This document shows positions 42,222 to 50,176 of a stretch of 64,000 nt of DNA, piece after piece. The position numbers and the translations under genes are program-made. Below the pieces are notes generated by a model. That model was not told the DNA's origin. It worked only from the letters and a program-made list of their open reading frames with translations, and did no database searches. This DNA comes from Leptonema sp964619535 (GTDB lineage: Bacteria > Spirochaetota > Leptospiria > Leptospirales > Leptonemataceae), in the NCBI GenBank assembly GCA_964619535.1, contig CAZUEX010000001.1:124001-188000 (forward strand). The letters run 5' to 3'. The first letter of the stretch is position 1. Each line of letters opens with the position of its first letter.

Positions 42222-42506
42222 ATGAACTTCCTACCGTCACTCGCATCATTCCCACTAAGTGAGAAACAGGCTCAGTTTGCGAAGTCCCCGACCGATCCGC
42301 TCTTTCAGAAAGACGACCGGGTCTTTGTCATTACGGGTGTCGACGCGACCGGGGCCTGGACCATATCCTATCGCAATTCGGCCAACGAGCCCGAGACAAG
42401 GTCGGGCAGCGGTTCGAGAGAGTGGCACCATCCGTTCATCGCTACCAAGATCGAATCGACCTCCGGGATTGATTTGCTCTGCGGTTACTATGTGCGGTTG
42501 AAGTGA
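42222..42506 (+). CDS. Hypothetical protein upstream of polyvalent gene, 94 aa
   Basis: It starts MNFLPSLASFPLSEKQAQFA and is beta-rich and aromatic later (GAWTISYRNSANEPETR; SGIDLLCGYYVRLK). It overlaps the next gene by four bases (GTGATG). No family is recognised. It probably serves in the same delivery or head module. Confidence 0.45.
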   Translation: MNFLPSLASFPLSEKQAQFAKSPTDPLFQKDDRVFVITGVDATGAWTISYRNSANEPETRSGSGSREWHHPFIATKIESTSGIDLLCGYYVRLK

Positions 42507-44740
42507 TGCAGGGCCGAAAGGACATATCAAAGCTCGAACGCCGCGAAGTCCAGGGAAGGGATGGGCGCCGGCACGTTGTTTACGTCGACCCGAACCAGGA
42601 CGGACGCACGCCCATTGAGCGTAAGCGGGATGACCGGAGGGATACGAAGGCCAGGCAGGATCGGGCAGGGTATGCGGCCGAAACGGCCGAGGATCGACAG
42701 AAGCGCAAGCAAACGGTCGAGCGGCATCTTGAATTCGAAAAGACTCTGAAAGAGCAACGCCGGTCTGGCAAGAATGACTTTGCGGCCGGGCGAGTCGTCA
42801 GGGTCTATGCCCAGGGGCGAGTGAATGTCGGCGGCATGCTGGCACGGATTGAATCCACCGACGGGAAAACGGCAAAGGTTATGCTTCCGTCCGGGTCGGT
42901 GCAGGAAGTCCAGATCCAACATTTACAAATCGCAAAGGCCCGGCTGATCGCGAGGACGCGCATGGTCGTGCTGTCCGTGAGGAAAGGCCTATCTCTTAAA
43001 CCGCTTCCAGAACCCACCGATGCCCAGAAAGAGGCCGGAAATTATCGCAAACATCATATTCGCGTTCACGGTTTGGACATCGCCATCGAAAATCCGAAAG
43101 GATCGGTCCGGAGCGGAACCGATGCGAAAGGCAAGAAATGGAAGAATACCCTCCGGCACCACTACGGCTATATCAAAGGGACTGAAGGGAACGACGGCGA
43201 TCATGTGGACGTTTTCATTGGTCCCGATCCCGAATCCGAGATTGTTTTCGTTGTGAACCAGATCAATCCTGCCACCGGACAATTCGATGAGCACAAGGCG
43301 CTTTTCGGCTTTTCAAACGTGGATGAGGCGAAGGAGGGATACCTCGCCAATTATGATAGAGGGTGGAAGGGAATCGGTTCGATCGTCTCTATGACCATCG
43401 CGCAGTTCAAGGAATGGTTATCAGAGGGAGACCTCACGCAGCCGGTGGACGGTACCGCTGAAGCGGACGTAACGAAGAGCCTGATTGGTCGGCTCATTCA
43501 AGTCGTTCTGAAAGCAAAACCGCTTCCGGTGGGCACGCAGCGCAAGCACGGTGGTCGCCTCATGGAGAAGACGGCCGAGGGCTGGAAGCCGGTTAAGGCG
43601 AAGCCGAAAGAAAAAGCCGAGAGCGACGAGAAGCCAGCAAAACCCCATCAATCCCTTCAGTTCGTTTCCGCCGGGGAGCTTCGAGAGCTGGAGCAGTACA
43701 CGGCCAAGAAGGACTACGATCGGCCGACCATCGACGGAATCAAAGAATCCATTCTGACGACGGGGTATAACCCTGCCTTCCCGCTACAGGTTGACCGGGG
43801 GGAAGATGGCAAGCTTAACATCGTCTCAGGACATCATCGCTTCACCGCCGTACAGGAATTGATCAAAGAAGGCTCATTGCCGAGTGGGTTCAAGGTTCCG
43901 GTCATCGTGCAGCATTACGACAAAGAGTCCGACAGGCTGATGGCGCAGATCGCCGAGAACGTTCGCCGCACCGTTAAACCCACCGATGAAGGAAAAGCGT
44001 TCGGGCGACTCATCGCAATGGGGGTAACGCCTCAAGAGATCGCAAAGAAGACCGGCAAAAACGTTGGGGCTGTCACGCGCCGGCTGGCCTTGAATAACCT
44101 AACGCCGGAGCTTTACTCAATGGTCGAGTCGGGCAAACGACTGCCGCTCGGGATCGCTGAGGCAATCGGCATGCATGGCCTCAAACCGGACGGGAAGCCT
44201 GACTCTTATATGCAGCTCAAGGCCTTTCGTTTCTATATTGAGAACAAACACAAGGGCTGGAAGGCCGGCGAGGTGATCTCGTACCTAAACGAGCTCAAGA
44301 GCGCTCAGGACATGAAGTTCTTTGAGGATGATGGTAAGACAGCCGTCGAGCAGGAAGCATTGAAAGCCGTCGGGTCAGAGGAGAAGGCAAAGAGAAACAT
44401 GAAGCTCCTCGATCAGTTCATGAAGAACACGGTCGCTTCCTTCCAGAAGATGTTCGGCGATTCGATCTCTGACGTAAACTCAAAGACACTGAAAGAGATC
44501 GCTGCCTCCGTTGTAGCTGCGAACGGCGAGGGCGGATTTCAACAAAAGATGACTCAGCTCGAAGCTGTGATTCAAGATCTTGCGGCCGTGAAGCGGTCGC
44601 TGGAAAAGGAGTATAACCGAATGCGCCAGAACGGAGATACCGGACAGCTTTTTGCCACGGCAAAGAGCATCCGATGGCTGGATCGGCATTATGATGAAGG
44701 TGTGCAAATCCTGAAGAGCTTCCGTGAGGTCAGCACATGA
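42503..44740 (+). CDS. Polyvalent protein with pyrophosphatase-like and ParB-like domains, 745 aa
   Basis: Residues about 181-310 (HHIRVHGLDIAIENPKGSVR ... HYGYIKGTEGNDGDHVDVFI) match the inorganic pyrophosphatase-like domain found in polyvalent proteins. Residues about 355-370 carry the LPVGT...GG...KTAEGWKPV module. Residues about 387-480 have a ParB N-terminal domain (FVSAGELRELEQYTAK; VSGHHRFTAVQELIKE). The C-terminus is helical. A head-delivered protein acting early on DNA is implied. Start is GTG 42503 or ATG 42506. Confidence 0.75.
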   Translation: MMQGRKDISKLERREVQGRDGRRHVVYVDPNQDGRTPIERKRDDRRDTKARQDRAGYAAETAEDRQKRKQTVERHLEFEKTLKEQRRSGKNDFAAGRVVRVYAQGRVNVGGMLARIESTDGKTAKVMLPSGSVQEVQIQHLQIAKARLIARTRMVVLSVRKGLSLKPLPEPTDAQKEAGNYRKHHIRVHGLDIAIENPKGSVRSGTDAKGKKWKNTLRHHYGYIKGTEGNDGDHVDVFIGPDPESEIVFVVNQINPATGQFDEHKALFGFSNVDEAKEGYLANYDRGWKGIGSIVSMTIAQFKEWLSEGDLTQPVDGTAEADVTKSLIGRLIQVVLKAKPLPVGTQRKHGGRLMEKTAEGWKPVKAKPKEKAESDEKPAKPHQSLQFVSAGELRELEQYTAKKDYDRPTIDGIKESILTTGYNPAFPLQVDRGEDGKLNIVSGHHRFTAVQELIKEGSLPSGFKVPVIVQHYDKESDRLMAQIAENVRRTVKPTDEGKAFGRLIAMGVTPQEIAKKTGKNVGAVTRRLALNNLTPELYSMVESGKRLPLGIAEAIGMHGLKPDGKPDSYMQLKAFRFYIENKHKGWKAGEVISYLNELKSAQDMKFFEDDGKTAVEQEALKAVGSEEKAKRNMKLLDQFMKNTVASFQKMFGDSISDVNSKTLKEIAASVVAANGEGGFQQKMTQLEAVIQDLAAVKRSLEKEYNRMRQNGDTGQLFATAKSIRWLDRHYDEGVQILKSFREVST

Positions 44741-44973
44741 ATGCAGAGATCCTTCGCGAATCCATCATGCGAGAGACGGGCGCAGATCCGGAGCCCGTTC
44801 GGGAGAGCCTTCCGGCCGAAAAGTTCCGACCGTGGCTCGACGGTGTTGAACGATATGATAATGACCGTTATATATATCTCCGGGTCGACGGCAGATCATT
44901 ACGCATTCCAAAGGATAACCGAATGCGCGTGTGCCTCCTCAGCCTCAAGTATTCGCATGATTTAGGAGTGTGA
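44737..44973 (+). CDS. Small hypothetical protein, 78 aa
   Basis: ATG overlaps the previous stop. It is acidic at first (MRETGADPEPVRESLPAEKF) and then has a short beta pair (DRYIYLRVDGRSLRIPKDN). One base separates its stop from the next start. No family is recognised. Confidence 0.45.
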   Translation: MNAEILRESIMRETGADPEPVRESLPAEKFRPWLDGVERYDNDRYIYLRVDGRSLRIPKDNRMRVCLLSLKYSHDLGV

Positions 44974-44974
44974 C

Positions 44975-45280
44975 GTGGACGATCGTGATCTCATAACCAA
45001 AGTGCTTGATATTCACGAGCGTCATGCGACCGCCCTCACTGAGACTAAGCATACGATGAATGCCATCCAGAAGGACATTGATCGCCTGACCGATCTGGTG
45101 CAATCGACCTCGGCAGCGACGGTCGAGGCAGTGGACGAGGTGCGGACGCATATTGAGGAGCATACCAAGAAGACCTCAGAGCGGAACGAGATCCTGAAAA
45201 ACCATTTCTGGCTGATCCAAGGAATTCAGGCGGCCTTCTACGCTGCTCTCGGGTTGGTCCAGTACTTCCGGGGAAAGTGA
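44975..45280 (+). CDS. Coiled-coil protein with C-terminal membrane segment, 101 aa
   Basis: The start is GTG after TAGGAGTGTGAC. Long coiled coil (about 20-70) then a hydrophobic C-terminal segment (IQGIQAAFYAALGLVQYF). This fits holin-associated or spanin-like accessory proteins at the beginning of the lysis region. The exact role is unclear. Confidence 0.5.
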   Translation: MDDRDLITKVLDIHERHATALTETKHTMNAIQKDIDRLTDLVQSTSAATVEAVDEVRTHIEEHTKKTSERNEILKNHFWLIQGIQAAFYAALGLVQYFRGK

Positions 45281-45311
45281 CCGATAAAGCCCTCTCGGGT
45301 AAAACCATGAG

Positions 45312-46190
45312 GTGCCGACCTACCAGGGAACACTGAATTCGCAGAACGAGGACTATGATTATCACGACCTCGGCCAACGGATAACACCGGGGGAGGCCAC
45401 TCCCTGGGGGTGCCTCATCCATCCCGATGAACTCAGGAAGGTCATCTTTGTCGGCAACGGGATGCTTGTGACCGTAAACGGTCAGCAAATCCAGGACTAC
45501 CAGCTCAAGAACTGGCTCGACCACAATGTGCGCGTGCTCGGCGGACGGCTGGAGCATGACATCTATCCGAGACTCTTCAGGCATCACGCTGTCCACGCTG
45601 CTGATCGGCGCACCGTCGAGCCTTACGCTGAACGAGAAGACGTGTACCTGAAGAGCGGGCAGAGCGGCCGCTCCTTTCGCCTGAAGCTCCGGCATCATCC
45701 GGTGGTGCACGTCCATAAGTGGGAGTTGCGGTCGGTCCACGATGGGCAACTCCTGATCGACCTTCTCCCGTACGCAATCATCGACCGTGCGACCGGGTTA
45801 CTCTCGGCGCCGGTATTCAACGTACATGGGCGGGGGCCGGCAGCGATGCCCATTGCCGCATACCGAATCGGCACGCAGGAAATGCAGTACGTCCACTGCG
45901 TCGATTATTCAACCGGTTACGAACATGCCTCGCAGGTGCCTCGCGAGCTCGTGGAGGTGGTGATTAACCGTATGACCATCGACGTGATGAGCGCGTACGG
46001 CGACGGTATCGTCGGAGGCCTTGCGAATTCATCCGTATCGGTTGGCGTCCTTTCTGAGAGCATAGGTACTACCATGTCCGCGACTTCGGCATATTTCGGC
46101 GCCCGAATCGCGGAGAAGCAGAAATGGGAAGCGGACTGGTTCAAGCAGCGGGCAGGCTATTACAAGGGAATCAAGTTAGGAGTGCTGTAA
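45312..46190 (+). CDS. Virion protein candidate, unknown family, 292 aa
   Basis: GTG start at 45312. Beta-rich with many His (RHHAVHAADR; HHPVVHVHKWELRS) and an alanine/glycine-rich C-terminal helix pair (GDGIVGGLANSSVSVGVLSE). It ends at TAATG overlapping the next start. Located between polyvalent and lysis genes. No family is recognised. It could be structural or a chaperone. Confidence 0.45.
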   Translation: MPTYQGTLNSQNEDYDYHDLGQRITPGEATPWGCLIHPDELRKVIFVGNGMLVTVNGQQIQDYQLKNWLDHNVRVLGGRLEHDIYPRLFRHHAVHAADRRTVEPYAEREDVYLKSGQSGRSFRLKLRHHPVVHVHKWELRSVHDGQLLIDLLPYAIIDRATGLLSAPVFNVHGRGPAAMPIAAYRIGTQEMQYVHCVDYSTGYEHASQVPRELVEVVINRMTIDVMSAYGDGIVGGLANSSVSVGVLSESIGTTMSATSAYFGARIAEKQKWEADWFKQRAGYYKGIKLGVL

Positions 46191-46576
46191 TGGAATGGAT
46201 TGCCGTTGTTGATCAATATGTCGACCTGAAGGCCTGGCTGGCCGTCAACGTCCTCTCCTATATGACCATCCACGCTTTCGGCTGGTTGCTAACACGAATG
46301 CCAAGGGCGGCGCGAACGTATATGAAGCGCCTCCTGACTCTGCTCGTTGCACTCCTCGTCGCCGGTACTCTGGTCTGGATCGAAGTACAAACGTCGTCGA
46401 TGACGAAGGATTCTGTTCTCCGTATCGTTCTCGGGACGATGGTTGCCTTTTTGTTTCATGATTTCGTGGTGAAAGGACTGAAACTACTCGGGCCGTTGAC
46501 CCGAGACTGGATAACGTTCATGTCGACTCGGCAACGTCGTCGGCTGAAGGAGACAGATCATGACCATACTGACTAA
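46190..46576 (+). CDS. Holin-like membrane protein, 128 aa
   Basis: Three hydrophobic segments are visible: about 17-35 (LAVNVLSYMTIHAFGWLL), 47-65 (LLTLLVALLVAGTLVWIE) and 78-100 (VLRIVLGTMVAFLFHDFVV), followed by a charged C-terminal tail (STRQRRRLKETDHDHTD). Length, topology and location before spanins and endolysin fit a class I holin that lets the muramidase through the inner membrane. No named holin family was recognised. It overlaps the next gene by 17 bases. Confidence 0.6.
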   Translation: MEWIAVVDQYVDLKAWLAVNVLSYMTIHAFGWLLTRMPRAARTYMKRLLTLLVALLVAGTLVWIEVQTSSMTKDSVLRIVLGTMVAFLFHDFVVKGLKLLGPLTRDWITFMSTRQRRRLKETDHDHTD

Positions 46577-46787
46577 CATTCTCAAGGAATATGCGATTCA
46601 GGCGGTGGGGATTGTCCTGCTCGTGCTGACGCTGGGAGGTTTCTTTGGATATACCAAATGTTCGCAAGCGTATCACGCACCTGAACCGAAAGAGCGGCCT
46701 GATGTCAGGCTCAGCGACGAGCCTCCTGCTGTGCTGCCTCCTCGCGCTGAGTACGACAGATTGCAGTACCGCTCCGACGCGAAGTGA
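46560..46787 (+). CDS. Inner-membrane spanin-like protein, 75 aa
   Basis: A single N-terminal membrane segment (AVGIVLLVLTLGGFFGY) is followed by a short Pro-rich periplasmic part. It overlaps the lipoprotein gene that starts inside it in another frame, the classical Rz/Rz1 arrangement. The periplasmic part is short for a true Rz. It could be either a compact i-spanin or a linker. Confidence 0.5.
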   Translation: MTILTNILKEYAIQAVGIVLLVLTLGGFFGYTKCSQAYHAPEPKERPDVRLSDEPPAVLPPRAEYDRLQYRSDAK

Positions 46788-47091
46788 GCCGGTAATCTCG
46801 ATCCCAGAAGCGGCCGTCGTCGTAGATAAGGCCAGGGGACCGAGCTGGACCGAGTATAACGCCGTCGTCGGGCATGCCCGAAGTCTGCGCGACGAGCTCG
46901 AACGAGAGCAAGGGCGCCGGCAGAAGGCTGAAGAGGCGGCGAGGCTCGAACGCTGCCATAAGAAAAAGGCGGAGAGGGCTGAGAGATGCCTGTATAACCG
47001 CGTGCAGGAACTGGAGTCATCCTGGCTCCCTGGCATGATCCTGCCGGGGAGTGCATGCTCTATTCCCGAACCGGATTGCGGAGGTAAATGA
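46702..47091 (+). CDS. Outer-membrane spanin-like lipoprotein, 129 aa
   Basis: The start ATG at 46702 lies within the previous gene in another frame. MSGSATSLLLCCLLALSTTD is a signal sequence with Cys 21 as the possible lipidated residue. The lipobox -1 residue Asp is unusual. The mature part has a coiled coil (SLRDELEREQGRRQKAEEAA) as in spanin subunits. It overlaps the muramidase gene by four bases. It would disrupt the outer membrane at lysis. Confidence 0.55.
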   Translation: MSGSATSLLLCCLLALSTTDCSTAPTRSEPVISIPEAAVVVDKARGPSWTEYNAVVGHARSLRDELEREQGRRQKAEEAARLERCHKKKAERAERCLYNRVQELESSWLPGMILPGSACSIPEPDCGGK

Positions 47092-47681
47092 TGTCGTACG
47101 CTGCAAAGCGCCTGACCGAGGCGCAGATTGAGGAAGCCGCTCGATCGGTCGGACTCGAAGTCGCCAAGCTCAAGGCCGTTATCAAGGTCGAGTCCGGCGG
47201 AACGGGATTCTGGACGGACGTGCCCGAGACCGAAGGCATCGTGCCGGTGATTAACTTTGAAGGTCAGTACTTCAACCGCCTGACGAACGGTCGATATGCG
47301 AAGTCTCACCCGGATCTCGCATTCAACGGGCTCGACAAGCAATTCGGGAAGACCGAATGGCTACGTTTGCGGAAGGCGATCGCTCTGGATCGACGCGCCG
47401 CTCTGATGTCGGCCAGTTGGGGCCTGTTTCAAATCATGGGGGCGAACTATGCTGCCTGCGGATATCCCGATGTTGAGGCCTTTGTAAAAGACATGCACGA
47501 GAGTGAACTGTTGCAGCTCAAAGCAGCCCTTGCCTTCATGCAATCAGGTGGCTTGATTGCTCTTCTTAAGAAGGGCGACTATAAAGGCTTCGCTCGTCGC
47601 TACAATGGTCCGTTGTACTATGTGAATCGATATGATGATCGTATCGAGGAGGCTGTTGAGGAATACAGGAAGGCAGCGTGA
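47088..47681 (+). CDS. Endolysin, N-acetylmuramidase (DUF3380-type), 197 aa
   Basis: The family pattern is clear: EEAARSVGLEVAKLKAVIKV, ESGGTGFW with the catalytic Glu, PVINFEGQYFNRLTNGRYAK, SHPDLAFN, SASWGLFQIMGANYAACGYP and YNGPLYYVNRYDDRI. It lacks a signal peptide, so export relies on the holin. It cuts peptidoglycan at the end of infection. A perfect terminator follows the stop. Confidence 0.85.
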   Translation: MMSYAAKRLTEAQIEEAARSVGLEVAKLKAVIKVESGGTGFWTDVPETEGIVPVINFEGQYFNRLTNGRYAKSHPDLAFNGLDKQFGKTEWLRLRKAIALDRRAALMSASWGLFQIMGANYAACGYPDVEAFVKDMHESELLQLKAALAFMQSGGLIALLKKGDYKGFARRYNGPLYYVNRYDDRIEEAVEEYRKAA

Positions 47682-47703
47682 GGGGAGGCCCGGAGGCCTC
47701 CCC
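47682..47703 (+). terminator. Terminator after the endolysin gene
   Basis: GGGGAGGCC-cgga-GGCCTCCCC is a 9-bp perfect GC stem with a 4-base loop, followed by GGTTATTTA. The U-tract is weak, but the stem is strong. It lies at a convergent junction with the lysine-rich peptide gene on the minus strand and probably separates the two transcripts. Confidence 0.75.
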
Positions 47704-47705
47704 GG

Positions 47706-47813
47706 TTATTTACTCGTCGTTTTCTTGGCAGCTTTCTTCGCCGTCTTCTTTGCAGTCGGCGCCTTCTTCGCTGCTTTCTTTGATGCCTTTTTTTCAGCCA
47801 TCTTCTTCTCCAT
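47706..47813 (-). CDS. Histone H1-like lysine/alanine-rich peptide, 35 aa
   Basis: The product is almost only Lys and Ala with Thr, Ser and Pro (KKASKKAAKKAPTAKKTAKK), the pattern of bacterial histone H1-like tails. ATG at 47813 follows GGGGTGGA. It lies 35 bases after the end of the SSB gene and is probably co-transcribed with it. It is too short to be an ordinary nucleoid protein and may bind DNA or RNA electrostatically. The repeat-like codons could also make it a spurious frame, but start signal and context favour a gene. Confidence 0.6.
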   Translation of the reverse strand: MEKKMAEKKASKKAAKKAPTAKKTAKKAAKKTTSK

Positions 47814-47848
47814 TCCACCCCAAAGGGTGATTTTAGATCTTATGATCT

Positions 47849-48229
47849 TCAGTAAGGGATCTCGTCGTATCCAGGAGGCGGTCCGTCTTCTTGACGGGGC
47901 TCGCTACCCATAAACTGGAATTTCTCGACGATGATCTCGACCGCACTCTGGTTTTTTCCATCGCCGCTTTGCCAGCGGCGCTGCCGGAGTCTACCCTCTA
48001 TTGCGACCTGCTTCCCTTTCGCGCCGATTCGGTAGAAGGCCTCGCCGGCCTTGCCCCAGAGGACGCATTGAAGGAACGATACCTCATCCACGGATTCTCC
48101 TGTCCCTCTCGTGTAGGTTCGGTTGTTAGCGAGTCTGAATGAACAGAACGATGTTCCTCGGGTAGGTTGCTTCATTTCTGGGTCAGCAGTCAGGCGGCCG
48201 ACAAGGTAGACACGGTTGATGTCGTTCAT
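47849..48229 (-). CDS. ssb: Single-stranded DNA-binding protein, 126 aa
   Basis: OB-fold pattern typical of SSB: MNDINRVYLVGRLTADPEMK, TSFCSFRLANNR, VDEVSFLQCVLWGKAGEAFY, KGKQVAIEGRLRQRRWQ. The tail is short (GPPPGYDEIPY) with the expected acidic-proline end but not the usual DDDIPF. It protects single-stranded intermediates in replication and recombination. ATG at 48229 overlaps the previous remnant stop. Confidence 0.9.
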   Translation of the reverse strand: MNDINRVYLVGRLTADPEMKQPTRGTSFCSFRLANNRTYTRGTGESVDEVSFLQCVLWGKAGEAFYRIGAKGKQVAIEGRLRQRRWQSGDGKNQSAVEIIVEKFQFMGSEPRQEDGPPPGYDEIPY

Positions 48230-48342
48230 AGATCCTCCGGTGATGGGAGGAGAGAAACGGATTCCCCCGTTTCGTAGGCCTGCGTGATACCAGTGCTCGC
48301 GCCACCTCCGCCGGCGAAGTTGTCCACAATGAGACCATTCAT
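48226..48342 (-). pseudogene. Remnant of a cytosine DNA methyltransferase (motif I only)
   Basis: The 38-residue frame opens MNGLIVDNFAGGGGASTGIT, which is the motif I start of phage-type C5 DNA methyltransferases (DNFAGGGGASTGIE). After that the similarity stops and the frame ends (SLLPSPEDL). It overlaps the ASCH gene stop and the SSB start by ATGA on each side, so it seems to be a deletion remnant left in frame-coupled context. An intact C5 methyltransferase lies at 51784-52743. Confidence 0.55.
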
Positions 48343-48902
48343 GCCAGCAGCTCCGCCGGAACATCGAACAGTCCGAGTTGGCCTTTGTATGGGATCGGTG
48401 ATTCGAATTCCACGGGATGAGAGAGTATCCAGCAGTAAGGCCCAAAGGCCCATTCGTTCACCTTTGGATCTTTTCTTTGCTCCGCAGTCAGATTCTCTTC
48501 GTGGACTATATCGATGAGATTGACTGATCCAATGATGGCACCCGTCGAGAATGTCTCAGGCATCACTATGCCGTTCGGGAGCATTTCGAATTCTTCAATA
48601 GTCCCGATCCCGTCGCGATCAATCGTCTTGCCGGCATGTATGAGCAGGGGGCCACGGTAGGCCGTCTTCCATGTTCTGTTCTCGGGTATTTTATACCCTT
48701 TGACGATCGCCCATGCCCAAGGCTGGCGCACGGAAAGGCACTTGATCATCCGTCGACCGGCCCCTACTTTTGTGCTGTTGCGGGTCATGGCAGCCGCCTG
48801 GCGGCACTGATCGCTGCAATACCTTGATTGCGGAGTCCAATCCATGTATTCTTTGCCGCAGTTTCGGCAATTGTGGACAGATTCGCAGGCATCATCTTTC
48901 AT
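48339..48902 (-). CDS. Zinc-finger plus ASCH domain protein, 187 aa
   Basis: The N-terminal about 50 residues carry a Cys4 finger (NCRNCGKEYMDW ... RYCSDQC). The rest is an ASCH domain: CLSVRQPWAWAIVKGYKIPE, NRTWKTAYRGPLLIHAGKTI and WILSHPVEFESPIPYKGQLG. ASCH domains bind RNA or modified nucleotides. The start follows GGAGGTGATGCG and is therefore preferred to the internal Met. Role in phage metabolism is unknown. Confidence 0.7.
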   Translation of the reverse strand: MKDDACESVHNCRNCGKEYMDWTPQSRYCSDQCRQAAAMTRNSTKVGAGRRMIKCLSVRQPWAWAIVKGYKIPENRTWKTAYRGPLLIHAGKTIDRDGIGTIEEFEMLPNGIVMPETFSTGAIIGSVNLIDIVHEENLTAEQRKDPKVNEWAFGPYCWILSHPVEFESPIPYKGQLGLFDVPAELLA

Positions 48903-48923
48903 CGCATCACCTCCGGGAACGCG

Positions 48924-49829
48924 TTATGGACGTTCGGTCATCGGGCTGGATGGATACCCTTTGTGGCGGTATCCATCCAGTATAGGGAGACCATAGTCAT
49001 CGCTCGTAGGCCCCCCGTCTGCGCCCCATTGCTTGAAAAAGAACGGAACGCGTGCGTCATAGCACTGGTCTCTGAGAGAGCGAACCCATTCGGTATCCAA
49101 CGGGCGAGCACCGGCACCAGACTCACCTCCGCATACGACCCAATCGAGGCCGGTCTTTGCTTTGTTCCACGCGTCTGCCGGACGTGAATCAAGAACGTTA
49201 TTCATGGACCACAGATCTATCGGTGTTTGTACACCGAACCGCTCATAATCGCTCGAAGCGGCATTGATCTTTGCCCATTTGATTGATGTCAAATCAAGAG
49301 GCCCGAGCATGGGCTCGATGCTAACCCAGCGGATTGCCGCCGGAGTCTGGAGCAGGATAGGAATGCGCCGATCAGCTTCTTGCTGGCTCTCGGCTGTGAC
49401 GCCAATCCAGACGTTCGGTAGAGGGTATTCATCACTGAGTGCCGTCACCGCTTCTATGAAGGATTCGATCGATAGAAGTTCTTGCATCCTTGCTGGACGC
49501 TTCGTTAGAACGATAAAGTCAATGTGAGTGCACAAAGCCATTGTCCACCAGACCTGCTCAATAAACTCATCAGGGACGTCATTATGAAATAGGTCCGCCA
49601 TCGGACAAACAAAGACTCTCGGTCTCCTGCCATGTTTCGACTCGAATCCATGAAGGGCGCGCATGGCTTCTCCGATCTTCTCGGGATGAAGCTTCACACC
49701 GAAGTCACCGCCTCTAAACCGTTTGTGCCAGGCCTCTGCATAGCAGTTCTTGCAGCCCTGCGATACCTTGCTGCACCCGGTCACTGGAGACCAGGTATAG
49801 TCTGTCCACTGAATGCGTGACTTGTTCAT
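48924..49829 (-). CDS. Phage Gp37/Gp68 family protein (DUF5131), 301 aa
   Basis: The N-terminal SRIQWTDYTWSPVTGCSKVS with QGCKNCYAEAWHKRF has Cys residues in a radical-SAM-like CxxxxxxCxxC pattern typical of DUF5131. Later segments (RVFVCPMADLFHNDVPDEFI; IDFIVLTKRPARMQELL; VWIGVTAESQQEADRRIPIL; WVVCGGESGAGARPLDTEWV) also match. Members are common in phages and may be radical-SAM enzymes. The substrate is not known. It overlaps the next gene (ATGA). Confidence 0.8.
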   Translation of the reverse strand: MNKSRIQWTDYTWSPVTGCSKVSQGCKNCYAEAWHKRFRGGDFGVKLHPEKIGEAMRALHGFESKHGRRPRVFVCPMADLFHNDVPDEFIEQVWWTMALCTHIDFIVLTKRPARMQELLSIESFIEAVTALSDEYPLPNVWIGVTAESQQEADRRIPILLQTPAAIRWVSIEPMLGPLDLTSIKWAKINAASSDYERFGVQTPIDLWSMNNVLDSRPADAWNKAKTGLDWVVCGGESGAGARPLDTEWVRSLRDQCYDARVPFFFKQWGADGGPTSDDYGLPILDGYRHKGYPSSPMTERP

Positions 49830-50176
49830 GGCTCCGATTCCTCCGCTAACTCAAGGAGTTCAATGACTGCTGCCAGACGTTCGGAGAACACCGTATCCTG
49901 CCTCTGCCGTCGGGTCCCTGCGTTTACGGCGTAGACAGCGCCTGAATGCTCGGCAAACCCGAGGTTATCGGCGATTTCTCGCCATTTATACATTTTGCTT
50001 CCACACGCTGGAAGTCCGTGTCTCATCAAGAATGCGGCCGCAAATTTCGCCTCTCTGGCCTCACGTCTCCTGTAAGGAGTCGTCCGGATTTCCTCGTGGT
50101 TAACTCCGAAAGCTTGTGCGCAGGCCGCAATGATGCGTTCATGCGGTTCTCGTGGCTTTGCTTGTTTGGTAATCAT
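49826..50176 (-). CDS. DnaA domain IV-like DNA-binding protein, 116 aa
   Basis: The segment RRREAREAKFAAAFLMRHGL followed by REIADNLGFAEHSGAVYAVN is very similar to the DnaA domain IV helix-turn-helix (EIG..FGGRDHSTV). The N-terminal ATPase part of DnaA is absent. It could bind the phage origin or act as a regulator. It overlaps both neighbours by ATGA. Confidence 0.6.
   Translation of the reverse strand: MITKQAKPREPHERIIAACAQAFGVNHEEIRTTPYRRREAREAKFAAAFLMRHGLPACGSKMYKWREIADNLGFAEHSGAVYAVNAGTRRQRQDTVFSERLAAVIELLELAEESEP

Noticed and set aside
47618..47818. Arg-rich 66-residue frame on the minus strand over the lysine-rich peptide
   Set aside because: It is an out-of-frame shadow of the Lys/Ala repeat codons and overlaps the endolysin gene end.
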